Shown here one piece after another: positions 37,126 through 45,691 of a stretch of DNA of 64,000 bases; the first letter of the stretch is position 1; each line of letters begins with the position of its first letter. The translations under genes and the position numbers were made by a program. The stretch is from Porphyrobacter sp. ULC335 (GTDB taxonomy: Bacteria; Pseudomonadota; Alphaproteobacteria; Sphingomonadales; Sphingomonadaceae), in NCBI RefSeq assembly GCF_025917005.1, contig NZ_CP078091.1, positions 868,001 to 932,000 of the forward strand, given 5' to 3'. The notes under the pieces were generated by a model. That model did not search any database, was not told where the DNA came from, and saw only the letters and a program-made list of their open reading frames with translations.

Positions 37126-37440
37126 CGGGGCGAAATCCCGTCCCGCAAATCCGCTTCCGTTGAACGGGCCAACCGCAAGGCACTGGCGAAGTTCGCTTGC
37201 GGCGATACCTGAACTGGCGATCATTGCGGGACCTGAGTGGTCGGACCCGAGGCCATCGCCTCGTGGCTGACGCAGAGTGTCATGAACTTGTCGGCACAGG
37301 TAATTGTGGCACTGGCGCGCTCTGATTACCCATTGCGGCATCTGGGCCTTGCGCGGCATTATGCAATCGTCCCCCGTCCGGGCGATGCATCTTCTGCCCA
37401 AAGAAAGGCTGTATCCGATAGCGAGGGTGAGCAGCCTGAC
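37126..37440. other. Intergenic region before the CPBP gene
   Basis: 315 bp with no supported gene. A short dyad (GACGGG/CCCGTC, 37124-37142) sits at the end of the AraC gene and might act as a weak terminator, but it has no T-run. Confidence 0.45.
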
Positions 37441-38337
37441 ATGACAATGAACCTGCGCGCACTGACAGTCTTCATGATTAGCCTGCTAATTGTCAGCTGG
37501 CTCTTCCAGATCGTGGCGGTCCATGTGACGGGCGGCCCGGGGTCTGAAGCGATGATCCCATGGCAAATCGCAACGATGTTTATCCCGACGCTCTGGACGA
37601 TTGTCTACATCGTGGCTTTCAATCGGGAAGCCTGGAAGCAGATCCGGTTTCGTCCCCGCAAGCCGCTCATCCTGATTTTTTCCGGATTGCTGCCGGCGGC
37701 TATCGCCTTCGGCGTTGTCACGTTGATGGTCGGGTCAGGTTCTGCTGAGACCAGCTATTTCGATCTGAGCTTGGGCGGCGCTGATGTTGTTGATGGCCCC
37801 TGGTTGCTGGGAATGGGGGCGCAGAACTGGGCTTATCTTGCCGCGAATGTCGGGCTGACAGCGCTCTACTTCGCCTGCCTCAACTCCCTCTTTGCATTCG
37901 GCGAGGAGTTCGGCTGGCGCGGACTCCTGCAGGACCAGCTGATCGGCCATCTCGGGTTCTTCCGCGGGGTAGCCCTGCTCGGCTTTGTCTGGGCAATCTG
38001 GCATCTTCCGATCAATCTTGCGGGCTACAACTTTCCGCATGCCCCTCTTCTGGGCGCACTGATCCTCTTCCCGATCGAGCTTATCGCCATGTCGTTCATC
38101 ATGGCCTGCTTTACCCGGGCGGGGCGGAGTTTCTGGCCCGCGGTGTTGCTGCATGGTTCTGTCAACGGTGCGGCTCAGGGTCTGGTCGAGAGCCTGACCA
38201 CGGCTGATGACATCTCTCCGACCGCACCGAAGCTTGTGCAGATTGGCCTGATCGTGCTGGTTGCCATATTGTGCGTCTTGCTCACGCCTAGACACCTGCG
38301 CGCTCCGGAAGTCGGAGACCCAGCCCAGAGAGCATGA
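37441..38337 (+). CDS. CPBP-family intramembrane metalloprotease
   Basis: About 298 residues with eight predicted membrane helices. The CPBP (Abi/Rce1-like) motifs are present: GEEFGWRG (Glu-Glu and Arg), a second His in WHLP, and the C-terminal HGSVN. The family includes intramembrane proteases and immunity proteins of bacteriocin clusters. The ATG at 37441 has a GAGGG sequence upstream. It stands alone, 290 bp before the DUF4386 gene. A second CPBP gene lies at 45692. Confidence 0.85.
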   Translation: MTMNLRALTVFMISLLIVSWLFQIVAVHVTGGPGSEAMIPWQIATMFIPTLWTIVYIVAFNREAWKQIRFRPRKPLILIFSGLLPAAIAFGVVTLMVGSGSAETSYFDLSLGGADVVDGPWLLGMGAQNWAYLAANVGLTALYFACLNSLFAFGEEFGWRGLLQDQLIGHLGFFRGVALLGFVWAIWHLPINLAGYNFPHAPLLGALILFPIELIAMSFIMACFTRAGRSFWPAVLLHGSVNGAAQGLVESLTTADDISPTAPKLVQIGLIVLVAILCVLLTPRHLRAPEVGDPAQRA

Positions 38338-38629
38338 TCCCCGTCGGGCGCGGCATTTCTGAACGGCTGCGCTATGCGCTGGCGTCGCTCTGCAACCAGA
38401 AGCCGGATGGCGATGACGAAATGTGTCCTGACCTTGTCGGCTGTGGTCATTGCCGCTTGCCGATGTGGCCAATAACCCTGCGTCCCGAAATCTGCGCGCA
38501 CAGGAATTTCTTCGATGTCTGCATCCGAGCAAACCATGGCCGAAGCCTGGGAGTCGAATATGTTTCAGGCGCGCATTTCACCAAGTCAGCAATGACACGC
38601 CTTCTGTTATCCTGAACCCGGAGAGACGC

Positions 38630-39346
38630 ATGACCATTGAAAGCAACCCGGTTTGGGCCCGGATCTCGGGGTTCCTTTACTTCATTGTTATCGGGACGGG
38701 CATCTTCACCTTCATGTACGTTCCTGGGCAGATCATCGTGCCGGACGATGCGGGCGCGACGATTGCCAGCATCCGCTCGCAGGAGTTTCTCTATCGTAGC
38801 GGTATTGCGGCCCTGCTGCTCAACCAGATCGCGTTCTTCTTCCTGCCTCTGGCGCTCTATGTGCTGCTCTCGCCCACGAACCCGAAGATTGCGCAGGTCA
38901 TGGTCCTCGCAGCACTAACAGGCATTCCGCTTGGTCTGGTGAGCGCGATCGAGCGCATGATGGTCCTCAACCTGCTGACTGATGGTGTCGTCGTCGCACC
39001 CGCAGCGATCGCCGACTTTGTCGCTGTTTTCCGCGCCGGAGCCAACTGGGCTGTTGCCTTTGCCGGGACCTTCTGGGGGTTGTGGCTGCTGCCTTTTGGA
39101 TACCTCGTGTTCCGATCGGGCTTTTTGCCGCGGGTCCTCGGCCTTCTCTTGATGGCGGGATGCTTTGGATATTTGATCAACCTGTTCGGCGTGATCCTGG
39201 TGCCAGGCTACACCAAGATGACGGTCGCTTCGATCATGAGCCTGCCCGCCTCTCTCGGCGAAATCGGGATCGGCCTGTGGCTGCTGTTGATCGGCGCACG
39301 GCCACGCGGCGGACAGATGCAGCCGGCAGGGCAGGGCGCGCAATAG
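38630..39346 (+). CDS. DUF4386-type membrane protein
   Basis: About 238 residues with six or seven membrane helices; the pattern (ARISGFLYFIVIGTGIF at the N-terminus, AIERMMVLNLL in the middle, LPFGYLVFRSGFLPRVLG near the end) matches DUF4386 proteins. The function is unknown. The ATG at 38630 follows a GGAGAG ribosome site. First of a chain of three genes on the plus strand. Confidence 0.8.
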   Translation: MTIESNPVWARISGFLYFIVIGTGIFTFMYVPGQIIVPDDAGATIASIRSQEFLYRSGIAALLLNQIAFFFLPLALYVLLSPTNPKIAQVMVLAALTGIPLGLVSAIERMMVLNLLTDGVVVAPAAIADFVAVFRAGANWAVAFAGTFWGLWLLPFGYLVFRSGFLPRVLGLLLMAGCFGYLINLFGVILVPGYTKMTVASIMSLPASLGEIGIGLWLLLIGARPRGGQMQPAGQGAQ

Positions 39347-39398
39347 CCGGCCAATTTCGTCCGGATCGGTACAAACACGGGAGGTTTATCTGGAACAG

Positions 39399-39818
39399 GT
39401 GGAAGCCACACGGCTGCTGATTTTCTCTGGCGGTCTGTCGATACTCTTCGCATCGCTCTTGGGATCGGCCATGCTGATCCCGCTGCAACCATGGGGCAAG
39501 GGCGCCTTCAAGGGTATCAATTTCAAGCAACTCCTGGCCGCGCATCTGGACTGGGTCATGCTCGGATTGATGCAAGGGCTGGCCGGAGGGTTGATCGCGG
39601 TTTTCGGCCTGACCCCGTCGCCCTACGTCGTCTGGACGATGGTGCTGGGCGGCTGGCTCAATCCGCTTCCTTACCTGTTCCGCGCGTTCGGCATTAATGC
39701 CTTCGCGCTCACCGGTTCGCTCACGCAACGCCTCGCCGCGTCGCTGGGGGGGATCAGCGCGGCGATGATCATCTTTGCCTGGTTCGTTCTGCTCGGTGCG
39801 GCGTGGAACGTCTGGTGA
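39399..39818 (+). CDS. Small four-helix membrane protein
   Basis: 139 residues with four predicted membrane helices (LLIFSGGLSILFASLLGSAML; WVMLGLMQGLAGGLIAVF; YVVWTMVLGGWLNPLPYLF; SAAMIIFAWFVLLGAAW). The GTG at 39399 is annotated as start, but the GGGAGG at 39379-39384 is 14 bases away; an in-frame CTG at 39390 is only 5 bases from it and may be the true start. The stop overlaps the ATG of the serine hydrolase (TGATG), indicating coupling. Family not recognised. Confidence 0.65.
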   Translation: MEATRLLIFSGGLSILFASLLGSAMLIPLQPWGKGAFKGINFKQLLAAHLDWVMLGLMQGLAGGLIAVFGLTPSPYVVWTMVLGGWLNPLPYLFRAFGINAFALTGSLTQRLAASLGGISAAMIIFAWFVLLGAAWNVW

Positions 39819-41863
39819 TGGCGCCAGTATCAGGGCGCAGGTTAAGCGGACCCGTGAAAAACAAATGCCGGGCCTTGGCATTCGCTCTGCTCGCCACTGC
39901 TGCGCCGGTCACGGCACTGGTATCGGCTCAGCCCCTTCTGGCGCATGAGCTCTCAGAGACCAGCTCACCTGATCGGCTTTCTGCAGACACCGATATGGAG
40001 CTGCCGGGAGGTGCCCGCTTCGTGGCGCCCAAAGGGTGGTCCTTCAGAAATGTCGAAGGCGGCGTGGTTCTGACCGCACCCGAACAGGGATCCGACATTG
40101 CCATTTTGAGCCGGGGCGAGGCTGATGCGGCGGCCGCGGTTGCCGCTGCCTGGGCGGCTTACAGGCCCGGTCTCGTACGTTCCGGCGAAGGCCAGAACCG
40201 CACCGCCCGCGAAGGCTGGGATCGAACTATCCGGTTCCAGTATGACCCTCCGGAGGGAGAGCCGAGAACCGTTCTGGCCCTCGCTCTGGCGAAAGGTGAA
40301 GGCTGGACCGTCCTCCTCTACGATGTCAGCGAGGCGGTGGCAGAGCGCCGCGATGCCCAGCTCGAAGTGATCTTCAATTCGCTTCTTCCGCGCGGATATG
40401 TGCGCGAGACTTTCGCAGGGCGAAGTGCTCGGCCGCTCGATCAGGACCGCGTCGCCAAGCTTACCGGAATGATCGAGACCGCACGGCAGGAATACGCCAT
40501 TCCGGGCGTGGCACTGGGCCTGATCCAGGATGGCAAGGTTGTCTTTGCGGGCGGCTTCGGCGTGCGTGAGGCCGGGGGATCCGAACCGGTCGACGCGAAC
40601 ACGCTGTTCAACGTCGCGTCGATCGGCAAGCCCTGGACCACATTGATGCTGGCGAAGCAGGTCGCGGATGGCCGGTTTTTCTGGGACAGTCCGGTCCGTT
40701 CCCTGTGGCCGGAATTTGCGATCGGCAACGCGAAGACGACAGATGCCGTCCGGGTCAGGCATCTGGTTTGCGCGTGCACTGGAATGCCGCGCAACGACTA
40801 TGGCTGGTTGTTCGAGGGTGAGAATTCGTCTCCGGAGTCCGTCATGGCGACCTTGGCGCATTCGCAGCCGACCAGCGAATTTGGCGACACGTACCAATAT
40901 TCCAATATCATGGCGGCAGCCGGCGGGTTCTTCGGAGGGCACATGCTTTATCCGAATGAAGAACTGGGCGCGGCCTATGATCGGGCCATGCAGGAGCTGG
41001 TGTTCGACCCGCTGGAGATGACCTCGACCACCGCGGATTTCGCGCGTGCAATGGCCGGCAATCACGCAAGCGGTCATGCGCTGGATGTTGATGGCAAGAT
41101 CCAAATCGCCAGCCAGGGCATCAATCTCGCTTCGATCTCCACCCGCCCTTCGGGCAACCATTGGAGCAATATCACCGACATCCTGAAATACTTGCAGATG
41201 GAGCTGGCGGGAGGGCTGCTGCCGGACAGAACGCGGTACATTGATGAAGGTGCTTTGCGCGTGCGGGCACTGCCGCAAGTCACCGAGGGCCTCAACGAGC
41301 ACTACGGTATGGGTCTCAAGATCGATCGCCAGTGGGGCGTCACGGTGATCCACCATGGCGGCACTACCGCCGGGTATCGCGCCCATATGATTTGGCTGCC
41401 CGACCACAACGTCGGGGCCGTCATCCTCGTCAATTCGGACACCGGCGGGAACCTGCGCAGCGCGTTCCGGCGACGGTTGCTCGAGCTGTTGTTCGATGGC
41501 GAACCCACTGCCGATGCGGATCTCGCGCGGTTCGCAGTGCTCGACCGCGAAGCGGTCGCGAGCGAGCGCGCAAGCCTTACGGTTCCCGCCGATCCTGCTG
41601 CGGTTGCCGCACTTGCACGGGACTACCGGAGCAAGGATCTCGGCGACCTCCGTGTCTACGAGGAGGCTGGCCGCACCTGGTTCGACTTCGGGGGCTGGAA
41701 AAGCGAAGTCGCCACTTCGAAGGGTGAGGACGGCAGCATTTCATTCATCACCATTTCGCCGGGAACGAGCGGTTTTGTATTCGAGCCTGCCAGCGAAGAT
41801 GGACGGCAAGTGCTCATCACACGCGAGGCCCAGAGCTCCTACAGCTTCGAGGAGGTCAGGTGA
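39818..41863 (+). CDS. Exported beta-lactamase-family serine hydrolase
   Basis: About 681 residues with a signal peptide (ALAFALLATAAPVTALVSAQP). The N-terminal 190 residues form a PsbP/MOG1-like or unknown beta domain (VAPKGWSFRNVEGGVVL). The catalytic part is class C beta-lactamase-like: SxxK in VASIGKPW (Ser and Lys), YxN as YQYSN, and the third motif HHGGTTAG. The C-terminal 120 residues are a lipocalin-like extension often seen in such hydrolases. Acts in the periplasm as peptidase or esterase; beta-lactam resistance is not implied. Coupled to the small membrane protein. Confidence 0.85.
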   Translation: MAPVSGRRLSGPVKNKCRALAFALLATAAPVTALVSAQPLLAHELSETSSPDRLSADTDMELPGGARFVAPKGWSFRNVEGGVVLTAPEQGSDIAILSRGEADAAAAVAAAWAAYRPGLVRSGEGQNRTAREGWDRTIRFQYDPPEGEPRTVLALALAKGEGWTVLLYDVSEAVAERRDAQLEVIFNSLLPRGYVRETFAGRSARPLDQDRVAKLTGMIETARQEYAIPGVALGLIQDGKVVFAGGFGVREAGGSEPVDANTLFNVASIGKPWTTLMLAKQVADGRFFWDSPVRSLWPEFAIGNAKTTDAVRVRHLVCACTGMPRNDYGWLFEGENSSPESVMATLAHSQPTSEFGDTYQYSNIMAAAGGFFGGHMLYPNEELGAAYDRAMQELVFDPLEMTSTTADFARAMAGNHASGHALDVDGKIQIASQGINLASISTRPSGNHWSNITDILKYLQMELAGGLLPDRTRYIDEGALRVRALPQVTEGLNEHYGMGLKIDRQWGVTVIHHGGTTAGYRAHMIWLPDHNVGAVILVNSDTGGNLRSAFRRRLLELLFDGEPTADADLARFAVLDREAVASERASLTVPADPAAVAALARDYRSKDLGDLRVYEEAGRTWFDFGGWKSEVATSKGEDGSISFITISPGTSGFVFEPASEDGRQVLITREAQSSYSFEEVR

Positions 41864-41951
41864 TCCGGCTCCCTGACTGCCGGCACGATTGCGGCATCGT
41901 CGGATTGCTCAACAACATTCGACGCACGGACAGCGGTAACCGGAGCAGCAC

Positions 41952-42878
41952 TCAAACGGGCCGCAACTCCGCAAGGGCAATGGAGCGATAGCGGCGCGCG
42001 ATCGGGATTACGCGCCCGTCCTTCAGCCTGATCTCATGGTCCCCTCCCTCCCGGGCCATGACCTCGCTGACAGCGTACCTGTTCACCAACCATGACCTGT
42101 GGGTGCGCACAAAGCCGAAAGATCTCAACTCTTCGGCGGTTTTCCGCATTGCCGCGCGAACAAGCAGAACCCTGCTGTCGGACAACTCATACTCGACATA
42201 ATTGCCGGCAGATTTGACGGTAAGTATCATCGCGGCAGGAACGCGGACGAAGCCGGCTCCCTGCGGGATCGCGATCTCACTGTCGGCCGGATTGGTGACC
42301 TCGGGGTGCGCCTTGCTTTCGCGGCGCACCACACCGGAAAAGTACCAGAACACCGCCGCGAATATGAGGTATGCGACAGCGTCCTTGCGATACTCGTAAA
42401 GCAACTCCGAGGGCTGAAAGCGATAGGTCTCGCCGGCAAATGCATGCACCCCGAACCTGAGCGCGACCATCAACCCGACATGGACAAGGGAATAGATGAT
42501 GCTGGCTGCGAAATGCACCGACAGTGCCTTGCGCCAAGCTACCTGGCCGGGTCTGGCGACCTTGATGGCATAGCCAACAACAGGGCACGCAGCGAGCGCC
42601 CCGAAAGCGCTCGATGCTTCCCAAAGGGCAAAATGCCAGAAGGGCACCACACGCCCTTGCCTGCTCGCATCACTCACTGCCGAAAAGGTATTGCTAGTGT
42701 TCATGAGGATGAGGAACACCGCGATCGTTAGCAGCGCCTTTTTCCAGGCAACGCAGCCATTCGGACCGATGAGCGCTCCGTTGGCGGCAGCGCCTTCCCG
42801 CTCGTCACGAGAATCGAACCGTTCGAACCAGCGCAGCTTCCTGATGGCAGAGAATGCGGACATCGAAACGGGCAGCAT
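41952..42878 (-). CDS. Membrane-anchored LytTR transcription regulator
   Basis: About 308 residues with four membrane helices in the first 190 (VAWKKALLTIAVFLILMNTS; FALWEASSAFGALAACPVVGY; SVHFAASIIYSLVHVGLMVAL; AVAYLIFAAVFWYF), then a LytTR DNA-binding domain (VPAAMILTVKSAGNYVEYEL, FVRTHRSWLVNRYAV and the last helix RRYRSIALAEL). The ATG at 42878 is preferred over a TTG at 42911. It is divergent from the FAD oxidase and may regulate it or the serine hydrolase locus. Confidence 0.8.
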   Translation of the reverse strand: MLPVSMSAFSAIRKLRWFERFDSRDEREGAAANGALIGPNGCVAWKKALLTIAVFLILMNTSNTFSAVSDASRQGRVVPFWHFALWEASSAFGALAACPVVGYAIKVARPGQVAWRKALSVHFAASIIYSLVHVGLMVALRFGVHAFAGETYRFQPSELLYEYRKDAVAYLIFAAVFWYFSGVVRRESKAHPEVTNPADSEIAIPQGAGFVRVPAAMILTVKSAGNYVEYELSDSRVLLVRAAMRKTAEELRSFGFVRTHRSWLVNRYAVSEVMAREGGDHEIRLKDGRVIPIARRYRSIALAELRPV

Positions 42879-42904
42879 CCATTTCAGCGTGTGTGGCCTG
42901 TTCC

Positions 42905-44653
42905 ATGACAAATCATCTGCAGCGAGGCAATCGCCCGCATCTTATGCGTCGCCAGTTGCTTGAGGGCATGGCAGTCCTGCCCCTCGCCCTCAATTCCCCG
43001 CTCGCACTGGCCCAGCCGGCCATTTCGCAAACCTCCTGGGCATCGGGTCGCGCTTGGAATCGATTGCGCGTTGCACTTGGAGAGAAGCTTTTCCCTGTTG
43101 TCTTGCCCGATCTGGCAGGCGAGGCGGGAAAGCGCCTGCTCTCGAATCCCGTAGCTGTCGGTGACGAGGCGGGGCTCACACAGAGTTCAGGCTGGATCGA
43201 TGCCTGGCAATCAGCGCCGAGCGCCTATGCGGCAAGGGTCCGCGATGCGCAGGATGTTGCGCGGATAGTCAGGTTTGCCAGGGAAAAGGGCGTGCGACTT
43301 GTGATCAGGGGCGGTGGGCATAGCTACCACGGCACATCCTGCGCACCAGACTCCCTGATGCTCTGGACACGCGGGCTGGACGGCATCGAGCTTCATGATG
43401 CATTCGTGCCTGCAGGTAGCGAAGCGGCACCGGTACCGGCGGTGTCGCTGGGAGCAGGCTGTATCTGGGGGGCTGCCTATGATGCTGTTACACGACAGCA
43501 TGGGCGCTATGTCCAGGGCGGCGGTTGCACGACCGTCGGTGTGGCCGGCCTGATCCAGGGCGGCGGTTTCGGCAACTTCTCAAAAGCGTACGGCATGGCT
43601 GCGGCGAGCCTGCTCGAGGCCGAAGTCGTTACAGCTGACGGGGCAATCAGAATTGTGAACGCCGCCCGTGACCCTGACCTCTTCTGGGCGCTCAAGGGTG
43701 GTGGAGGGGGGACATTCGGTGTCGTTACCCGAGTCACCCTGCGCACGCATGATCTGCCATCGACATTTGGCGCGATCCGCTTCACGATCCAGGCACGAAA
43801 CGAGAAGGCATTCCGGGGCCTGATCGATCGGTTTCTCGTCCATTATCGTGATCGGCTTTTCAATCCGCATTGGGGAGAGCAGGCCATCTTCACGCGCAGC
43901 CGCAAGCTGATCGGCGAAATGGTGTTCCAGGGGCTGAGGGAAGAAGAGGTTCGCGCTCACTGGGCGGACTTTATGGACTTTGCGGCATCTGACCAAGAAG
44001 CGTTCGAGCTTGTCGATCCCCTTACCATTTTCATCACACCGGCCCGGCTCTTCTGGGATCCGGACAACATGAACCGTCTGATTCCCGGGGTCATGACCAG
44101 TGATACGCGCAGCGATGTCGGTGCATCGGCTTTCTGGTGGACGGGCGATGGAGAGCAGGCAGGGCAGTTGCATCATGGCATGCAGTCCATGTGGCTTTCG
44201 CAAAAACTGCTCGAGTCCGATGCACGCGTTTCGCTCGTCGATGCCTTGTTCGCTGCGTCCCGCATCTGGTCGGTTTCGCTGCATTTCAACAAGGGGATCG
44301 CCGGAGGAAGCGAATTCGCGCGCGCCGCCTCTGCTGAAACTGCAATCAACCCTGACGCTGTCGACGCCTTTTGTCTCGCGCTGATTGCGAGCAGTGGCTC
44401 GTCCTCGTACCCTGGCGTCCTGCCGCGACCCGACCTTGATGGTGCACGACAGGACGCGGTGGCAGTGAAGGGCGCGATGCAGGCCCTGCGCAAGGTCTCT
44501 CCGGAGGCAGGCTCGTACCTCTACGAGAGCGATTTTCATCTCGCCGATGCCGGGAACCGGTACTGGGGGAAGCATGCTGAGCGGCTCAGGCAGCTAAAGC
44601 TGCAGTATGATCCGACAGGCCTGTTCAGCGTGCATCACGGGACCGGCTCATGA
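42905..44653 (+). CDS. FAD-linked oxidase, berberine-bridge type, Tat-exported
   Basis: About 582 residues. A twin-arginine signal (MRRQLLEG, from about residue 14, then a hydrophobic stretch to ALAQ) suggests export. The FAD-binding domain carries both covalent attachment sites: His139 in RGGGHSYHG and Cys208 in QGGGCTTVGVAG. The C-terminus ends with the BBE motif YWGKHAERLRQLKLQYDPTGLF. Such enzymes oxidise alcohols or sugars with oxygen, giving hydrogen peroxide. Start at 42905 gives a long Tat leader; 42944 is an alternative. Divergent from the LytTR regulator. Confidence 0.85.
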   Translation: MTNHLQRGNRPHLMRRQLLEGMAVLPLALNSPLALAQPAISQTSWASGRAWNRLRVALGEKLFPVVLPDLAGEAGKRLLSNPVAVGDEAGLTQSSGWIDAWQSAPSAYAARVRDAQDVARIVRFAREKGVRLVIRGGGHSYHGTSCAPDSLMLWTRGLDGIELHDAFVPAGSEAAPVPAVSLGAGCIWGAAYDAVTRQHGRYVQGGGCTTVGVAGLIQGGGFGNFSKAYGMAAASLLEAEVVTADGAIRIVNAARDPDLFWALKGGGGGTFGVVTRVTLRTHDLPSTFGAIRFTIQARNEKAFRGLIDRFLVHYRDRLFNPHWGEQAIFTRSRKLIGEMVFQGLREEEVRAHWADFMDFAASDQEAFELVDPLTIFITPARLFWDPDNMNRLIPGVMTSDTRSDVGASAFWWTGDGEQAGQLHHGMQSMWLSQKLLESDARVSLVDALFAASRIWSVSLHFNKGIAGGSEFARAASAETAINPDAVDAFCLALIASSGSSSYPGVLPRPDLDGARQDAVAVKGAMQALRKVSPEAGSYLYESDFHLADAGNRYWGKHAERLRQLKLQYDPTGLFSVHHGTGS

Positions 44654-44814
44654 TTTGGAGGTGGCTGATGGCACTGGTTCGAGAGGCCTGCGTCTCGCCG
44701 GACTGACCGCCTCGCATGGCGGGCAACCTGTTGCCGTGCGACACAAGGGGCGCGAGAATGGTCGAGAAATTCTCGACAGGCACTGTGTCCATCGCAAGCT
44801 TGCGACTGCGCGGT

Positions 44815-45153
44815 TTAGCTGTGTGAACCTTCTGGCTGGTCAGCAGATCTGGTCCGGTCTGCGAGCATCTGGAGCGAGGTAAGGTGGCCTCTGAACGCCT
44901 TGGTACCGGCCGTTGTCGCAGCAACCCATGTGCGCTGCCGACCATTCGCCTTTGCCTTGGTCAGGTGCACATAGCCAGCCTCGTTCAGCGCAGCGAGGTG
45001 CTTCGACAACAGCGAATCGCTGATGCCGAGCATGTCGCGCAGCGTAGCGAACTCCGCGTCCGTGACATCGGACAGCAAAGCCATCAATTGCAACCGCGCG
45101 AGCGGATGAATGAGCGGATCGAACCCCGAAGCGCTAATGGTCCTGCTCCACAA
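44815..45153 (-). CDS. Winged-helix transcriptional regulator (HTH_34 type)
   Basis: About 112 residues at most. Winged-helix core: FDPLIHPLARLQLMALLSD, AEFATLRDMLGISDSLLSKHLAALNEAGYVHLTKAKANGR, TAGTKAFRGHL. This is the MarR/ArsR-like PF13601 fold. The start is uncertain: a TTG at 45153 has no ribosome site, while an ATT near 45138 sits six bases after GGAG at the end of the upstream gene. Overlaps the 3' end of the membrane-protein gene, so they are coupled. It probably binds the twin dyads between 45606 and 45668. Confidence 0.75.
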   Translation of the reverse strand: MWSRTISASGFDPLIHPLARLQLMALLSDVTDAEFATLRDMLGISDSLLSKHLAALNEAGYVHLTKAKANGRQRTWVAATTAGTKAFRGHLTSLQMLADRTRSADQPEGSHS

Positions 45154-45580
45154 GTTGGGAGCGATAGCGTTTTTCCCAGATGATGCTGGCGCCGGTCGAA
45201 AAGGCGAAGGTCATAAGCCCGAGCAGCGCGGGCGCCCACACCAGACCCATGCGGCTGCGGAGAAAGACAGCGGCGAACAATGCCGACAAGCTCACGACGA
45301 TTATTGTAAGCGTCACCGGGCGCGTTTTGCCGCGCTGGTAGCCGCTGATGAACATACCGTCGCGCTGCCGGTCCCGGGCGGCGATGAGAGCGGTAGCGGC
45401 AAGGCACAGCCCGACGACAACAAGTGGCCAGCGACCCGGCAGTGCCCAGCCTGCCACAATTCCACCCATCACGATGCCGAATGCCGCATGTCGGAGCAGG
45501 GACCACCGGGCGCGATCGGCGAGATCGGATCGGACCCGAGCAACGGCATCGAGGCCAGCGGCTGCATCATCCACTTTCAT
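45134..45580 (-). CDS. Small membrane protein, partner of winged-helix regulator
   Basis: 148 residues with about four helices (AAFGIVMGGIVAGWAL; WPLVVVGLCLAATALIAA; PVTLTIIVVSLSALFAAVF; MGLVWAPALLGLMTFAFS) and a charged cytoplasmic tail. First gene of the unit with the winged-helix regulator. Similar two-gene units of regulator plus membrane protein are common near CPBP genes; function unknown. Confidence 0.65.
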   Translation of the reverse strand: MKVDDAAAGLDAVARVRSDLADRARWSLLRHAAFGIVMGGIVAGWALPGRWPLVVVGLCLAATALIAARDRQRDGMFISGYQRGKTRPVTLTIIVVSLSALFAAVFLRSRMGLVWAPALLGLMTFAFSTGASIIWEKRYRSQLVEQDH

Positions 45581-45605
45581 ACCTGCCTATCCACCCGCGC
45601 TTCAC

Positions 45606-45620
45606 TTTCCAATCTGGAAA
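45606..45620. promoter_or_regulatory. Dyad operator candidate 1
   Basis: TTTCCAATCTGGAAA, a perfect TTTCCA-N3-TGGAAA dyad, 26 bp upstream of the membrane-protein start. Shares both arms with the dyad at 45654-45668. Confidence 0.6.
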
Positions 45621-45653
45621 ACAATCGTTGACCTGTAGGCGGAAATCAATCAT

Positions 45654-45668
45654 TTTCCAAAATGGAAA
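45654..45668. promoter_or_regulatory. Dyad operator candidate 2
   Basis: TTTCCAAAATGGAAA, second TTTCCA-N3-TGGAAA dyad, just upstream of the CPBP start. The centres of the two sites lie 48 bp apart, suited to a repressor dimer on each promoter. Confidence 0.6.
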
Positions 45669-45691
45669 GTGATTTTAACTGTGAGGCTGTT

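Noticed and set aside
39965..41407. 480-codon open frame opposite the serine hydrolase
   Set aside because: The catalytic motifs and signal peptide are on the plus strand; the minus frame shows no family features.
44668..44706. Twelve-codon reading after GGAGGTGG downstream of the FAD oxidase
   Set aside because: Too short to support; good ribosome-like sequences occur by chance in this composition.
45662..45691. ATG at 45662 as start of the CPBP gene
   Set aside because: It lies inside a dyad operator and has no ribosome site; the GTG at 45692 follows GAGG.
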